From Angelobacter sp036557225 (lineage in GTDB: Bacteria; Acidobacteriota; Terriglobia; Terriglobales; Acidobacteriaceae): 64,000 nt of DNA. The translations under genes and the position numbers were made by a program. The notes beneath the pieces were generated by a model. The model searched no databases, had not been told where the DNA came from, and was given only the letters and a program-made list of their open reading frames with translations. This document shows positions 1 to 8,654 of this stretch, in pieces. Each line of letters starts with the position of its first letter. Within the stretch, counting starts at the first letter, position 1. The stretch lies in the NCBI GenBank assembly GCA_036557225.1, contig DATBHX010000047.1:10623-74622 (forward strand), given 5' to 3'.

Positions 1-1205
1 GCTTGAACTCGCGGATGCAAAAAGCTGTCTGGGATGAAGCTTCCGCGGTGTGGCACGTCACCACAGCCGACGGCGCCGTGATCCACGCTCGCTCTTTGGT
101 CTCGGCCGTTGGCGCGCTGCATGTCCCAAAATATCCTGACATCCCCGGCAAGGAGAAGTTCGCCGGACCATCGTTCCACTCCACCTGGTGGGATGCGAGC
201 GTGCCGCTCGAAGGCAAGCGGGTGACCGTGATCGGGACCGGCGCCAGTGCCATTCAGTTTGTTCCGGAAATCGCAAAGAAAGCCGGCAAGCTCTCTGTCT
301 TCCAGCGCACGCCTCCCTGGATCCTGCCCAAAGCCGACTTTGCCATTCCCGAACGCTGGCGCAAACGCTTCCGACGCATCCCCTTCTTTACCTGGCTCTT
401 CCGCACCGGGTTGTTCTGGCTGTATGAAGTACGTGTCTGGGGATTTCTGGGCAATCTGCGCGTTTTACGCAAGCGCGGACAACAGATGGCGCTTGACCAC
501 CTGACCGAACAGGTGCCTGATCCTGTGTTGCGCGCCAGACTCACACCCAGCTACGAACTTGGCTGCAAGCGTGTGCTGATCTCGAATGATTTTTATCCAG
601 CCATCCAGCAGCCGAACGTTGACTTCATCACCGACGGGATCAAGGAAGTTCGCGAGCATTCCATCGTCACTCAGGATGGGACTGAGCATCCCGTCGATGT
701 GCTGATTTACGGCACCGGCTTTCGCACCACCGAGCCGCTGCATGACACCGCGATCGTCGGCCGCAACGGCCTCGAAATCCATGATGCCTGGAAAGAGCGC
801 ATCAGCGCCTATCTGGGCATGACCGTCAGCGGCTTTCCCAACTTTTTTATGCTGCTCGGACCCAACACGGGCCTGGGACACAACTCCGTCGTGCTGATGA
901 GCGAGGCGCAGATTGGCTACGTGATGGACTGCTTGCGTCTGATGCATCGTCGCGGCATGAAGGTCATGGAAGTGAAGGCGGAGACGCAGAAAAGTTTTGT
1001 CGACGAGCTGCAGTCGCGGTTGGCTGGGACCGTCTGGCAGGCCGGCGGCTGCAGGAGTTGGTATCAGGATGCCAAAACCGGCGAGAATCCTGTGATCTGG
1101 CCGGGATCGGTCGTGGCCTATAAACGCCGGACGAAAGTCGTTGCAGAACGGGACTATGTGCTGAGCGGCGGCACGGAGAAGGCGATGACATCCAAAGTAG
1201 GATAG
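1..1205 (+). CDS. Flavin-containing (Baeyer-Villiger type) monooxygenase, 5' partial
   Basis: The reading frame is open to the left window edge, so the N-terminal FAD-binding Rossmann motif lies outside and the true start is not visible. Counting residues from the TTG at position 3, the Baeyer-Villiger fingerprint F-x-G-x3-H-x3-W is complete (F53, G55, H59, W63). It is followed by the second dinucleotide-binding motif GTGASA near residues 78-83, which binds NADPH in this family. A late GTGF motif and the C-terminal FPNFFMLLGPNTG stretch also fit. These enzymes use FAD, NADPH and O2 to turn ketones into esters or to hydroxylate substrates; the substrate cannot be read here. The next gene is convergent, 41 bases downstream. 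Confidence 0.85.
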   Translation, partial: LNSRMQKAVWDEASAVWHVTTADGAVIHARSLVSAVGALHVPKYPDIPGKEKFAGPSFHSTWWDASVPLEGKRVTVIGTGASAIQFVPEIAKKAGKLSVFQRTPPWILPKADFAIPERWRKRFRRIPFFTWLFRTGLFWLYEVRVWGFLGNLRVLRKRGQQMALDHLTEQVPDPVLRARLTPSYELGCKRVLISNDFYPAIQQPNVDFITDGIKEVREHSIVTQDGTEHPVDVLIYGTGFRTTEPLHDTAIVGRNGLEIHDAWKERISAYLGMTVSGFPNFFMLLGPNTGLGHNSVVLMSEAQIGYVMDCLRLMHRRGMKVMEVKAETQKSFVDELQSRLAGTVWQAGGCRSWYQDAKTGENPVIWPGSVVAYKRRTKVVAERDYVLSGGTEKAMTSKVG

Positions 1206-1246
1206 GAAGCGGCTTTCACCACAGAGACGCGGAGAAGCTCAGGTGT

Positions 1247-1684
1247 CTAGTGCGGCTTGAACGTCTTTCCGGTTTCCAGCAGGGTCTTCAATCGTGAAAG
1301 GATTCGCGGCCAGCCGTCGGCGTTTTGAGTGTATGAGGAATCGTCGTCGGCCCAATCGTCGTTGGTCACTACAACCTTCACGGCCTCTGACTCCGGAGTC
1401 AGTTCAACCTTCACCCGCGACATCACTGCGCCTTCACCCATGCCGAACTTGTACTCCAGCAGCTTCGGCGCCTCCGCGCGAAGAACCTTGCCGGTCACAT
1501 AACGCATCGGCTTGCCGTCTTTGCCTGGGCCGGACCAGGTCATTGCTCCGCCCGGTTTCAGGTCCACCTCAAAGTCGGCGCCCATGAAGATCTTCTGGTT
1601 TGCCTCTTTGGAAACAAAGCCATCCCAAACCTTCTCCACGGGAGCGGCGATGTAGTAGGTAAAGATGAGAGGTGGCTTCGCCAT
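1247..1684 (-). CDS. SRPBCC (AHSA1-like) family protein
   Basis: A 145-residue protein with the AHSA1/START-like layout: an N-terminal strand with APVEKVWDGF, a central GGAMTW, and a C-terminal helix starting NADGWPRILSRLKTLLE. The family folds into a hydrophobic-cavity helix-grip domain; members are cochaperones or bind small lipophilic ligands, and the ligand is unknown here. The frame extends 10 codons upstream, but ATG at 1684 is preferred because AAGGA sits four bases ahead of it. Transcribed toward the monooxygenase (convergent). Confidence 0.8.
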   Translation of the reverse strand: MAKPPLIFTYYIAAPVEKVWDGFVSKEANQKIFMGADFEVDLKPGGAMTWSGPGKDGKPMRYVTGKVLRAEAPKLLEYKFGMGEGAVMSRVKVELTPESEAVKVVVTNDDWADDDSSYTQNADGWPRILSRLKTLLETGKTFKPH

Positions 1685-1743
1685 AGAATCCTTCAGGCAC
1701 TTCTGGCAGCTCATCGGTGCCTAATTCGTTAATGAACGGCCCG

Positions 1744-2616
1744 CTACTTCCCTTTCATCCGCAACCCCGCGTGTTCTTCCAGCAACGCCATGGTCGCGGC
1801 GTAATCGAGATCTTCCATGCCGGCTTTGACCGCTTCTTCGTAAATTTCGTCGATTTTGGTGAGCCCGGGCAGATCGACACCGTTTTCTTTCGCGGCGTCC
1901 ATCATCAGATGCATGTCTTTGTGCATCAGTTTGAGCGGAAAATTGGGCGTCCAGTCTTGCGCCAGGATGAAAGGCTTTTTATATTCCGCAACGCCGGAGC
2001 GGATCATGGAATTCTCAATCAGCTCAAACATCTTTTCCACCGGCACACCCAGCTTCTTGGCCAGCGTCAGGCTCTCGCACAAGCCTTCATACATGAAAAC
2101 GATATTCATGTTCTGCGCCAGCTTGGCAGAGAGGCCTTTGCCGTTGTCGCCCATGTGGATCACTTTCTTCGCCATGGCGCGAAGCAGCGGCTCAACGCGT
2201 TCAATGTTGTGCGGCGCGCCGCCGATCATAAAGATCAGTTGGCCGCTCTCGGCCGCGATCTTTGAGCCGGTCACCGGCGCGTCAAGAAATTCGCAGCCTT
2301 TTTCCTGCAAGCCTTCCATGAAGAGCAGGCTGGCCGAAGGCGCGATGGTGCTTGAATCCACCACTACCGTGCCGCTCGAAAGGCCTTCAATCGCTCCGCC
2401 CGGTCCAAACAGCACGGCCTGAACCGCCTTGGTATCAGAGACGCAGACCCACACCGCGTCCTGATCCTTAGCGGCTTCGGCCGGCGTAGCAGCAGTTCTG
2501 GCCCCGTCCACATCGCGGGGCGTTCGGTTCCAGACGGTGACTTCATGTCCGGCTTTGACAAGGTTGGCGGCCATGGGCCGTCCCATGATTCCAAGACCTA
2601 AGAAGGCTACGCGCAT
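1744..2616 (-). CDS. 3-hydroxyisobutyrate dehydrogenase-like NAD(P)-dependent beta-hydroxyacid dehydrogenase
   Basis: A 290-residue soluble dehydrogenase of the 6-phosphogluconate/3-hydroxyisobutyrate family. Visible features are the N-terminal dinucleotide motif GLGIMG (residues 7-12), the substrate-loop motif LDAPVTGS (about 111-118), and the catalytic-helix motif GDNGKGLSAKLAQN with the expected catalytic Lys near 165 and Asn near 169. Members oxidise 3-hydroxyisobutyrate or reduce glyoxylate or succinic semialdehyde; which one applies is not decidable from sequence alone. A TTG lies three codons upstream of the chosen ATG, and neither has a clear ribosome site. Its position beside an acyl-CoA dehydrogenase fits branched-chain or short-chain acid catabolism, but that link is inference. 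Confidence 0.88.
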   Translation of the reverse strand: MRVAFLGLGIMGRPMAANLVKAGHEVTVWNRTPRDVDGARTAATPAEAAKDQDAVWVCVSDTKAVQAVLFGPGGAIEGLSSGTVVVDSSTIAPSASLLFMEGLQEKGCEFLDAPVTGSKIAAESGQLIFMIGGAPHNIERVEPLLRAMAKKVIHMGDNGKGLSAKLAQNMNIVFMYEGLCESLTLAKKLGVPVEKMFELIENSMIRSGVAEYKKPFILAQDWTPNFPLKLMHKDMHLMMDAAKENGVDLPGLTKIDEIYEEAVKAGMEDLDYAATMALLEEHAGLRMKGK

Positions 2617-2952
2617 GGTAGCCAATTAAACGGTCTCAGGGTGGATTGCGTCAAGTGCCAAAGCTGTCTGCAATCAGCCATCAGCTAGCAGCCATCAGCT
2701 ATCAGCAAAACCCATCCGACCCACGATGGTCCCAAAGGACGCAACGGGTAAATGAATCAATGCCCAATTCACTTTTGAAAGGAATGCTGACCGATGCCTT
2801 AATGATTTTATTGTGTTGACGCTCTCCACCTTCGCGGCCTTAGCGCCCTTTGCGGTCTATAGCGGTTGGCTGATCTGATAGCTGATGGCTAATTGCTGAC
2901 TGCTAATTTACAATTTTCTGTTTGCCCCAATCACCACTTAAGGACCTAAGCG
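2617..2952. repeat. Intergenic region with complementary arms of a period-7 tandem repeat
   Basis: This 336-base spacer has no gene. Arm A at 2671-2705 is five degenerate heptads of the form C-N-A-T-C-A-G. Arm B at 2868-2909 is six heptads of the complementary form C-T-G-A-T-N-G. Within them, 2690-2705 and 2875-2890 are a perfect 16-base inverted repeat. Between the arms is a generic 'cttcgcggcctt' type spacer sequence. The downstream acyl-CoA dehydrogenase start is 43 bases past arm B. The element could form a long stem in RNA. It resembles dispersed short tandem repeats rather than a transposon: no ORF and no target duplication was seen. Confidence 0.7.
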
Positions 2953-4134
2953 ATGTCTCAACTTTCCACGCCCGCTGCACCTCCTGCCCAGCCACTGGTC
3001 GCGCTCAGCGACGATGAAATCTTGTTTCGTGACAACGTCCGCCAGTTCGCAGACGAGACGCTGCGCCCAAAAGTCCGCGAGATGGACGAAAAGGGCGTCT
3101 TCGAGCACCAGCTGCTGGATCAGTTTTTCCAGCTCGGGCTGATGGGGATTGAGGTTCCGGAACAGTACGGCGGCGCCGGAGGCAGGTTCTTTGAAGCCAT
3201 TCTGGCCGTGGAAGAGATTTCACGCGTTGATGCCTCTGCCGGCGTGATTGTTGACGTACAGAACACGCTGGTCAACAACGCTCTGCTGCGCTGGACCACT
3301 GAAGACCAGAAGCGCCGCTACCTGCCCAGGATGAGCAGCAACACCGTCGGCGCCTATGCGCTGAGCGAAGCCAGCTCCGGTTCTGACGCCTTCGCCATGA
3401 CCACCCGCGCCACGCTCAAAGGCAGTGATTACGTGCTGAACGGCCGCAAGCTCTGGATCACCAACGGCAAGGAAGCGGGCGTATTCATCTTGTTCGCGAC
3501 GATCGACCCGGCCGCAGGCTACAAAGGAATCACGGCGTTCATCGTGGAAAAAAGTTTTCCGGGTTTTAGCGTCGGAAAAAAGGAAGACAAGCTGGGCATT
3601 CGTGCCTCTTCCACATGCGAATTGATCCTGGAAGATTGCCACGTGCCTAAGGAAAACGTGCTGGGCGAAGTGGGCAAGGGTTACAAGATCGCCATTGAGA
3701 CTTTGAACGAAGGGCGCATCGGCATTGGCGCGCAGATGCTCGGTCTGGCGCGCGGGGCATGGGAGAGCGCGCTTAAGTATTCGCAGGAGCGCAAACAGTT
3801 CGGCAAGAGCATCTCAGACTTTCAGGGAATCCAGTTTCAACTGGCGCAGATGGCCACCGAGATCGAAGCCGTGCGCATGCTGGTGTACAACGCCGCACGC
3901 ATGAAAGATGCCGGCATGAATTTTGTGAAAGAAGCGGCCATGACCAAGCTCTTTGCTTCACAGGTGGCCGAGCGCGTGGCTTCTCTGGCGGTTGAGATTC
4001 ATGGCGGTAATGGATTCACCAAGGAATACCCGGTAGAGAAGTTTTATCGCGACGCCAAGATCGGCAAAATCTATGAGGGCACATCGAATATGCAACTGCA
4101 GACGATTGCCAAGTTGCTGCTGGGCGGTAAATAA
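2953..4134 (+). CDS. Acyl-CoA dehydrogenase, short-chain (butyryl-CoA dehydrogenase-like)
   Basis: A 393-residue FAD enzyme that introduces the alpha-beta double bond in acyl-CoA thioesters and passes electrons to ETF. The first family signature YALSEASSGSD is at about 135-145. The middle region has LNEGRIGIGAQ, meaning Gly rather than Glu at the isovaleryl-CoA-dehydrogenase position. The C-terminus has YEGTSNMQ with the catalytic Glu at residue 375, as in short/medium-chain enzymes. Length and domain order are normal for the family. Start: ATG after AAGGACCTAAGCG. It is divergent from the beta-hydroxyacid dehydrogenase across the repeat-bearing spacer. Confidence 0.93.
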   Translation: MSQLSTPAAPPAQPLVALSDDEILFRDNVRQFADETLRPKVREMDEKGVFEHQLLDQFFQLGLMGIEVPEQYGGAGGRFFEAILAVEEISRVDASAGVIVDVQNTLVNNALLRWTTEDQKRRYLPRMSSNTVGAYALSEASSGSDAFAMTTRATLKGSDYVLNGRKLWITNGKEAGVFILFATIDPAAGYKGITAFIVEKSFPGFSVGKKEDKLGIRASSTCELILEDCHVPKENVLGEVGKGYKIAIETLNEGRIGIGAQMLGLARGAWESALKYSQERKQFGKSISDFQGIQFQLAQMATEIEAVRMLVYNAARMKDAGMNFVKEAAMTKLFASQVAERVASLAVEIHGGNGFTKEYPVEKFYRDAKIGKIYEGTSNMQLQTIAKLLLGGK

Positions 4135-4320
4135 GAGGATTATTACAATTCTCTAATACTTTCCATAAAGCCTGCTTATTCAGCGTGTTCTGAAGGGGTA
4201 CCTATTCAATAAGGTATTCCGTGATTGTCCCCACCGATTGGCGTAGGTTAAACTACCGGGAAAACCCGGCTTTCTCACCCCCAGCAGGACCGTGAAAATC
4301 TTAACGCGCAGGAGTTAATT

Positions 4321-5910
4321 TTGGGCCAGGACCCGCAACAGGAACTTAAAGACCTAACCACCGTACACAGTTTTTATCTTGGGTTGTTGCAAAACAACCT
4401 GGGTCATAGTGTGCCGGTTCCTGCGGAGATCAGCAACGTCACAGCCACGCCTGAGAATACTGCTGCGCTGATTCAAAACTTCAAGCTGTGGCTTGATGTG
4501 CTGGATCTGGCGCTCACGCCGCCGCTGGTTCGCGACGCTCTGAAAACCATTCCCGGATTTGAAACTTCTCACGCTCTACTCCGCTACTTTTCCACCAAGG
4601 GTTCGCAGCGCGCCGGCGATCGCGACAAGACCGACTGCATTATCACTTATCTCTTTCGCAATGCATCGCAGGAAGCGGGAGTTGTCGCCTGGCAGCGGCC
4701 GGAAGTAGACAGCTCGTATGCGTTCATTTCGCAGGCGTCGCTGGCGTTTGAAGGCTCACTTTATCGCGCGCTGGGCGATGTGCCATGCGAATCCATGCCG
4801 CCGGAGCACGTTACCCTGCTGCAGGAGTTTGAATATCTTTATCAGGAGCTGGAAGAGTTCCGGCACTTTGATCAGATCATCGATTCAGGGATCGTGCAGC
4901 GCGTGCGCGAGCTGAAGCAGTCCCTGGGAAAATCGTTTTATCATCCCGATTCGCTGGCCAACCTGGCCGTGTGGAACGACGTCTTTGGACGCAAGTTCGA
5001 TGAGCTCTTCCATGACGCGGCCATCCAGATCAAGACTTACGCGGAAACCGTGCAGCGCGAAGGCGGCAGCATTCTCTCACGCGTGGAAGGCGACATCACG
5101 ATCCAGAACCTGAGCGAGGTTGAGACCACGCAGCTTCTTGCCGAAGATTACCAGTTCGCGCAGGACGAGTTCCGCAAAGTCTCCAAATACAAAAAAGCTG
5201 TCGACAACAAGAAGCCGGTGCGCCTGACGCCGACCCCACGCCCGACGGGGCCTCCGCCAGAAGCTCCGCCGCCTCCGCCCGTGCCGAGGCCAACCATCCC
5301 AACACAGATTTCTACGAATGTTCCTCCTCCTCCGCCGCCGGCGCCGGCAGCTGCACCAAGACCGCAAGCAGTCTCAGCGCAAACGGTCAAAGCAGAAGTG
5401 CTTGCCGTTGCGCCCTCGCAGGCGGTCCAGAACGCCGTGCAGGAAGGCAAGATCCACAGCGCGCGCCAGGCCATCAAGGAACACGTGCGCGGTTCCGATC
5501 CGAAATATGCGGGTATCTTCCCGGTCAAGAATTCCAAGATCAGTCTGTCCCCGGCGGAAATTGAAGCGTTTAAAGCAGAATACGAAGGCGAGAAGAGTTT
5601 TCGCGCCGACTACGCGAATATCCTCATGACCATTGTGGCTTATCTCTCCCGCATGGTGGTTGAGGTGGATGAATACAACCAGAAAGCCAGCTCCGCCTAT
5701 CTTTGGAAGCCGCATGCCGATGCCCTGGGTTATCTGGTGAGCACTCTGGAGCGCCTGAGCATGGAGGCCGAACAGGTGATGGCAGTGGCACGCGCGCGTG
5801 GCCTGGCGGAAAAAGCCGGTGCGCTCTCTACTTCGCTCGATAGGCTACGCGAATACGCCAAGACGGTCTCGCAGACTTTGCAGTCAGGCGCCCATAGTCC
5901 GCAGGGGTGA
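4321..5910 (+). CDS. Unrecognised protein: two helical domains joined by a proline-rich hinge
   Basis: I do not recognise this 529-residue protein. It starts at TTG, supported by an AGGAG about six bases upstream; the only nearby GTG frame stops at once. No signal peptide or membrane segment is visible. Residues about 1-300 are mixed helical with many Leu/Glu/Phe. Residues about 301-351 are a Pro/Ala-rich hinge with runs of five and six prolines. Residues about 360-525 are charged and helical, beginning with QAVQNAVQEGKIHSARQAIK. The architecture suggests a cytoplasmic scaffold or regulatory protein, but no function can be assigned. It stands alone between spacers. Confidence 0.75.
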   Translation: MGQDPQQELKDLTTVHSFYLGLLQNNLGHSVPVPAEISNVTATPENTAALIQNFKLWLDVLDLALTPPLVRDALKTIPGFETSHALLRYFSTKGSQRAGDRDKTDCIITYLFRNASQEAGVVAWQRPEVDSSYAFISQASLAFEGSLYRALGDVPCESMPPEHVTLLQEFEYLYQELEEFRHFDQIIDSGIVQRVRELKQSLGKSFYHPDSLANLAVWNDVFGRKFDELFHDAAIQIKTYAETVQREGGSILSRVEGDITIQNLSEVETTQLLAEDYQFAQDEFRKVSKYKKAVDNKKPVRLTPTPRPTGPPPEAPPPPPVPRPTIPTQISTNVPPPPPPAPAAAPRPQAVSAQTVKAEVLAVAPSQAVQNAVQEGKIHSARQAIKEHVRGSDPKYAGIFPVKNSKISLSPAEIEAFKAEYEGEKSFRADYANILMTIVAYLSRMVVEVDEYNQKASSAYLWKPHADALGYLVSTLERLSMEAEQVMAVARARGLAEKAGALSTSLDRLREYAKTVSQTLQSGAHSPQG

Positions 5911-5931
5911 TCAACCCATCGGCAGCGAACG

Positions 5932-6201
5932 CTAGGCTTCTTCTCTTTTGTATTTCACGCCGGAATAAGGTTCGGTCTTGCCGGTTTGATGCGCGCTGGC
6001 CGCCGCAGCTTTCTTCTTCTTCATTGACGGTTTTTTGGTTCCCAAAGCAATATCCGCCAGTTCCAGAAAACGGCTGCTGTTCGGCGGTCCTCCAGGGCGG
6101 TTTTCCCAGGCGCGTTCGCCGGCAGGCCCTTTGAGGCTATATCGTGGCGCGATCCAAAGATCTTTGGAAATCTTGGGGTCTTCTTCATTCTTGCGAGGCA
6201 T
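5932..6201 (-). CDS. Small basic hypothetical protein
   Basis: An 89-residue, strongly basic protein beginning MPRKNEEDPKISKDLW, with a lysine cluster (KKPSMKKKKAAAA) in the middle. An in-frame TTG lies four codons upstream; no Shine-Dalgarno is obvious for either start. Codon use looks like that of the neighbours, which favours a real gene, but there is no recognisable domain. It is convergent with the proline-hinge gene, 21 bases away. Confidence 0.5.
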   Translation of the reverse strand: MPRKNEEDPKISKDLWIAPRYSLKGPAGERAWENRPGGPPNSSRFLELADIALGTKKPSMKKKKAAAASAHQTGKTEPYSGVKYKREEA

Positions 6202-6278
6202 GAGTGTGAGCAAATTATGTCGTATTTATTCGGTGTTTTCAACCGGAATTGCTGAATTTTGGGTAAAAATTGCGGGTT

Positions 6279-6692
6279 TTAGGCGGCTATCGTCGTATAG
6301 GCCCTCGCCGATCTACTGCAGAGCAGGCCGACAAAGCAAAGGGAGATAATTGCACCAGAAATGGTGCGACCGGGGTCGTGGATCAGGAAATAACTGGTTA
6401 CGTTGCCCGCGACATCAACCGAAAACAAGATAACCGCAAACCACCATGCCCACTTTCGACCGCAAAGCAGCCCACGGGCAGCCAGAAACGTTCCACATCC
6501 AAGCGCTAACAGGAACAGGCTGGAAACGCGTCCGATGGAATGAAAGAGCGCCGCTCCAGATGGGTTAAGGTCCCACAACCGGTTGAGCAGCGGATTCGGG
6601 AACAGCAGTGAAAAGCCAACCACTGCGGCGATTGCTGTGGCCAGAAAAAGGAATACAGCCACTATCGTGATGGCGGCAGGGCGGGTTGACAC
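6279..6692 (-). CDS. Hypothetical four-helix membrane protein
   Basis: A 137-residue protein with four hydrophobic stretches: AITIVAVFLFLATAIAAVVG near the N-terminus, SSLFLLALGCGTFLAARGLL, WAWWFAVILFSVDVAGNV, and ISGAIISLCFVGLLC. It starts at GTG. The family is not recognised; it resembles generic small inner-membrane proteins. It is divergent from the M28 peptidase gene. Confidence 0.65.
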   Translation of the reverse strand: MSTRPAAITIVAVFLFLATAIAAVVGFSLLFPNPLLNRLWDLNPSGAALFHSIGRVSSLFLLALGCGTFLAARGLLCGRKWAWWFAVILFSVDVAGNVTSYFLIHDPGRTISGAIISLCFVGLLCSRSARAYTTIAA

Positions 6693-6831
6693 GCACCAAT
6701 TATTTCATGCAGCCCTGTTCCTGATTGGCCCGCGAGGTTCTGCCGTGCTCAAAACAGCATAAAGCTTGCGCGCGATGATAATATTTTGCACATTCGAATC
6801 GCCCCTTTTTATGAGGAGCTACCAGCCTGTT

Positions 6832-8580
6832 ATGAAAAAGTCTCTCTCCCTGCTGGCTTTGATTGCTGCCTTCACTGTTCTCTTCACTCTCGCCGCCTAT
6901 TCGTTGCAACAGACATCGGCCGCGTCTTCAACTTCAATGGCCGGATCAACAGCGCTGGCCGGACTGACATCGCAATCGCTGGCTGGCAGCGACGCCAACA
7001 GCAACGTGACTGACGGCTCTGCCGCGGCAGCTGGAGAAGCACATCTCGACGGCAAGAACTGGTGGAATTACGTGAAGATCCTGGCGGCGGATGACATGGA
7101 AGGCCGCGAAACCGGCAGTCCTGGTCTGCGCAAGGCCCAGGAATACGTAGTGGAGCAGCTCAAGCACGCGGGGCTGGAGCCTGCAGGAGCAAAAGGCTAT
7201 TACCAGCCGGTACAGTTTGTCTCGCGCCAGATTGTCGAGAAGGATTCAAGCCTCACGCTGGTACGAAACGGAGAGGTGGAACCTCTAGTCCTGGGCGAGG
7301 ACGCAATCTTCAGCACACGGGTGGACCTGGCGCCGTCACTCGATGCTCCGCTGGCCTTCGCCGGCTACGGGCTCACAGTTCCTGAGAAGGGCTATGACGA
7401 TCTGGCTGGTCTTGATCTACGCGGCAAAGTTGCTGTGGTTTTCTCCGGCGCTCCGGCGGAGATCCCCGGTGCGCTGGCTTCGCACTATCAATCGGCCGGC
7501 GAACGATGGAAGACAATGTACAAAGCCGGCGCGGTGGGAATCATCAGCATCCCCAATCCCGAGTTCATGGACATTCCCTGGTCGCGAATATCGGCCAACC
7601 GCGCCCATCCCAACATGGCGCTGAAGGACCAGGAATTTGACGAGACATCAGGCCAGCAGCTGGCTGCGATCTTTAACCCAGCGCACGCTGACAAACTTTT
7701 TGAAGGCTCCGGGCACACATTGCCGGAGATTTTGCAGCTGCTCAAAGACCGCAAACAGTTGCCGCGCTTTCCTCTTGCGGTAAGCATCAGGTCGCGTGCC
7801 GCGGTCAACAAAAAGGACGTAGAATCGGCCAATCTGGTGGCGCAGCTGACCGGCAGCGATCCCAAACTCAAAAACGAATACGTGGTTCTCTCCGCGCACC
7901 TCGATCATCTCGGAATAGGCGAGCCCATCAACGGCGACCGCATCTACAACGGCGCAATGGACAATGCTTCCGGCAGCGCCGTGCTTCTGGACGTTCTGGC
8001 CTCATTGAAGAAATCTTCGCGGAGACCAAAGCGCTCACTGCTGTTTGTCTTTGTTACCGGTGAGGAAAAGGGATTGCTGGGATCGCGCTACTTTACCGCG
8101 CATCCCACAGTGAAGCCGGGATCGATGATCGCCAATATCAACATCGATATGTTTTTGCCGATTGTGCCGCTGAAGGTGCTCACGGTGTATGGCTTGGCTG
8201 AGTCCGACCTGGGCGATTCCGTGCGTGAAGTGGCGCAATCACTCGGCGTGCAGGTACAGCCTGATCCGGAGCCGCAGAGAAATTCTTTTATCCGCAGCGA
8301 CCAATACAACTTTATCCGGCATGGCATACCGGCGTTGGCCATGAAGGTTGGGTTCGAGCCTGGATCGCCGGAACAGGAAACGTTCAAGAACTGGCTCACG
8401 CAGCGATATCATGCACCATCGGATGACACGAACCAGCCTGTGGACCTGGCGGCGGCAGGCAAGTATGAAGAGATCATTCGCGCGCTGCTGGTGAGAACAG
8501 CGGATGATCTAAAACGTCCACAATGGAAGGCTGACAGCTTCTTCCGGCGCTATGCGCCGATGGCTTCCGGCAGCTACTGA
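6832..8580 (+). CDS. Secreted M28-family zinc aminopeptidase with PA domain
   Basis: A 582-residue exported metallopeptidase. A signal peptide MKKSLSLLALIAAF is followed by a Ser/Thr/Ala-rich linker. The PA-type insert (about 185-330) includes LRGKVAVVFSGAP. The M28 zinc core shows the ligands in order: SAHLDHLG (His, Asp), GAMDNASGSA (bridging Asp), TGEEKGLLGS (catalytic Glu and ligand Glu), INIDMF (Asp) and the late YHAPSDD (His). It likely trims peptides in the periplasm or outside the cell. Start: ATG 6832 gives a clean signal peptide; an in-frame ATG at 6811 is possible, since the nearest GGAG is about 13 bases upstream. Confidence 0.9.
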   Translation: MKKSLSLLALIAAFTVLFTLAAYSLQQTSAASSTSMAGSTALAGLTSQSLAGSDANSNVTDGSAAAAGEAHLDGKNWWNYVKILAADDMEGRETGSPGLRKAQEYVVEQLKHAGLEPAGAKGYYQPVQFVSRQIVEKDSSLTLVRNGEVEPLVLGEDAIFSTRVDLAPSLDAPLAFAGYGLTVPEKGYDDLAGLDLRGKVAVVFSGAPAEIPGALASHYQSAGERWKTMYKAGAVGIISIPNPEFMDIPWSRISANRAHPNMALKDQEFDETSGQQLAAIFNPAHADKLFEGSGHTLPEILQLLKDRKQLPRFPLAVSIRSRAAVNKKDVESANLVAQLTGSDPKLKNEYVVLSAHLDHLGIGEPINGDRIYNGAMDNASGSAVLLDVLASLKKSSRRPKRSLLFVFVTGEEKGLLGSRYFTAHPTVKPGSMIANINIDMFLPIVPLKVLTVYGLAESDLGDSVREVAQSLGVQVQPDPEPQRNSFIRSDQYNFIRHGIPALAMKVGFEPGSPEQETFKNWLTQRYHAPSDDTNQPVDLAAAGKYEEIIRALLVRTADDLKRPQWKADSFFRRYAPMASGSY

Positions 8581-8591
8581 TTTCGAGCTGA

Positions 8592-8622
8592 CAAAAACAG
8601 CCCTGCCGCAAATCAGGGCTGT
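8592..8622 (-). terminator. Rho-independent terminator of the distal subtilase gene
   Basis: A perfect 9-base stem (8597-8605 with 8614-8622, ACAGCCCTG) closes an 8-base loop. Read on the minus strand it is followed directly by five T. It lies 32 bases beyond the stop codon of the minus-strand subtilase. It may also slow read-through from the M28 gene, which ends at 8580. Confidence 0.8.
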
Positions 8623-8654
8623 CGAGCAGGCTCATCCAATATTTGCGATCCAGC

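Noticed and set aside
1206..1246. 'caccacagagacgcggag' sequence after the monooxygenase as a mobile-element end
   Set aside because: This is a common low-information spacer sequence; no inverted partner or target duplication is visible.
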